5,252 bases of DNA, taken from Bacteroidales bacterium (GTDB taxonomy: Bacteria; Bacteroidota; Bacteroidia; Bacteroidales; VadinHA17). This document shows positions 5,082 through 5,252 of the stretch, in pieces (the first letter of the stretch is position 1; each line of letters opens with the position of its first letter). The DNA lies in contig JABUEV010000205.1 of assembly GCA_013314865.1 (NCBI GenBank), positions 1 through 5,252 on the forward strand, in the 5' to 3' direction. The position numbers and the translations under genes are program-made. The notes beneath the pieces are model-generated. The model was not told the origin of the DNA. It worked only from the letters and a program-made list of their open reading frames with translations, and searched no databases.

Positions 5082-5114
5082 CCGCAATCCGAAATCCGAA
5101 ATCCGATATCTTTA

Positions 5115-5252
5115 TTAGTTCAGTGCAAATGTGATCGGAACCATATACCAGACTGCCACGGGTTTGCCTCCCTGGCGCCCGGGTTGAAATTCAGGCAGTT
5201 CCGACACTACCCTTATTGCTTCTGCGTCGAGTTCAGGATCAACACCTTTAAT
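5115..5252 (-). CDS. TonB-family energy transducer, C-terminal fragment
   Basis: The last 45 codons of a minus-strand gene entering from the right edge, ending in tandem TAA stops (5117-5115 and 5114-5112). The peptide reads IKGVDPELDAEAIRVVSELP, then EFQPGRQGGKPVAVWYMVPI and TFALN. This is the typical end of a TonB C-terminal domain: 'D..LD.EAIRVV..LP.f.PG.Q.GKPV.V.y.vPI.F.L'. TonB proteins span the periplasm and pass proton-motive energy from ExbB/ExbD to outer-membrane receptors. The membrane anchor and any extra domains lie outside the window, so a TonB-domain fusion protein (for example a BlaR1-like peptidase) is also possible. The gene ends 2-6 nt before the repeat array. Confidence 0.9.
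   Translation of the reverse strand: MKGVDPELDAEAIRVVSELPEFQPGRQGGKPVAVWYMVPITFALN

Larger units (their letters stand above)
4791..5109. repeat. Modular heptamer/43-bp repeat array
   Basis: This array fills most of the gap between the TonB-family gene and the acyl-CoA reductase gene. It holds three degenerate heptamers (4791-4811); 4x CCGCAAT, 2x CCGAAAT and CCTAAAC (4812-4860, 49 bp); a 43-bp unit (4861-4903); CCGAATT, 3x CCGCAAT, 2x CCGAAAT and CCTAAAC (4904-4952, 49 bp); three more 43-bp units (4953-4995, 4996-5038, 5039-5081); and CCGCAAT, 2x CCGAAAT and CCGATAT (5082-5109). Every module boundary is exact. The 49+43 block is a 92-bp tandem duplication with two substitutions in the second 43-bp unit (4974, 4982). 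The minus-strand open frame across it (4784-5035) is low-complexity read-through of the repeat, not a gene. Confidence 0.9.

Noticed and set aside
4791..5109. CRISPR array
   Set aside because: Units are contiguous or separated only by other repeats. There are no unique spacers of uniform length and no cas genes.

Overview
The window looks like chromosomal DNA from a member of the Bacteroidota, most likely Bacteroidales. The sigma factor is the short, region-1.1-less RpoD type of that phylum. The Rho N-terminus is also phylum-typical. Start codons lack strong Shine-Dalgarno sequences, and two candidate promoters carry the Bacteroidota -7 box (TAnnTTTG). Every gene belongs to a core or widely conserved family; the unusual content is intergenic.

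Layout. At the left edge is the 5' end of rho (minus strand, 1-119). A 342-base divergent intergenic region follows, then rpoD (462-1325, plus) and rpe (1363-2016, plus), 37 bases apart and probably co-transcribed. The gap between the convergent rpe and miaA genes is almost filled by two different tandem arrays, both of 8-bp period (2023-2062 and 2083-2154). On the minus strand a three-gene cluster is transcribed right to left: a LuxC-family acyl-CoA reductase (4727-3684), a small acidic-tailed protein of the pRiA4b ORF-3-like type (3641-3084), and miaA (3062-2160). Upstream of this cluster is a candidate promoter with a perfect -7 box overlapped by a 7-bp inverted repeat. A modular repeat array (4791-5109) then separates it from the 3' end of a TonB-family gene (5252-5115, minus, cut by the window edge).

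Gene roles. rho and rpoD act in transcription termination and initiation, rpe in the pentose phosphate pathway, and miaA in tRNA A37 prenylation. The acyl-CoA reductase probably makes a fatty aldehyde, but its pathway is unknown. The TonB fragment belongs to outer-membrane energy transduction.

Most notable signal. The 4791-5109 array is built from heptamers (CCGCAAT, CCGAAAT) and four 43-bp units, in strict arithmetic register. Each 43-bp unit can form two hairpins. One copy has a two-base-pair compensatory change, and the two single-base stem exceptions become G-U wobbles on the minus-strand transcript. This suggests selection on a folded RNA or single strand, as in REP-like elements. No complete new protein system is visible in this window.
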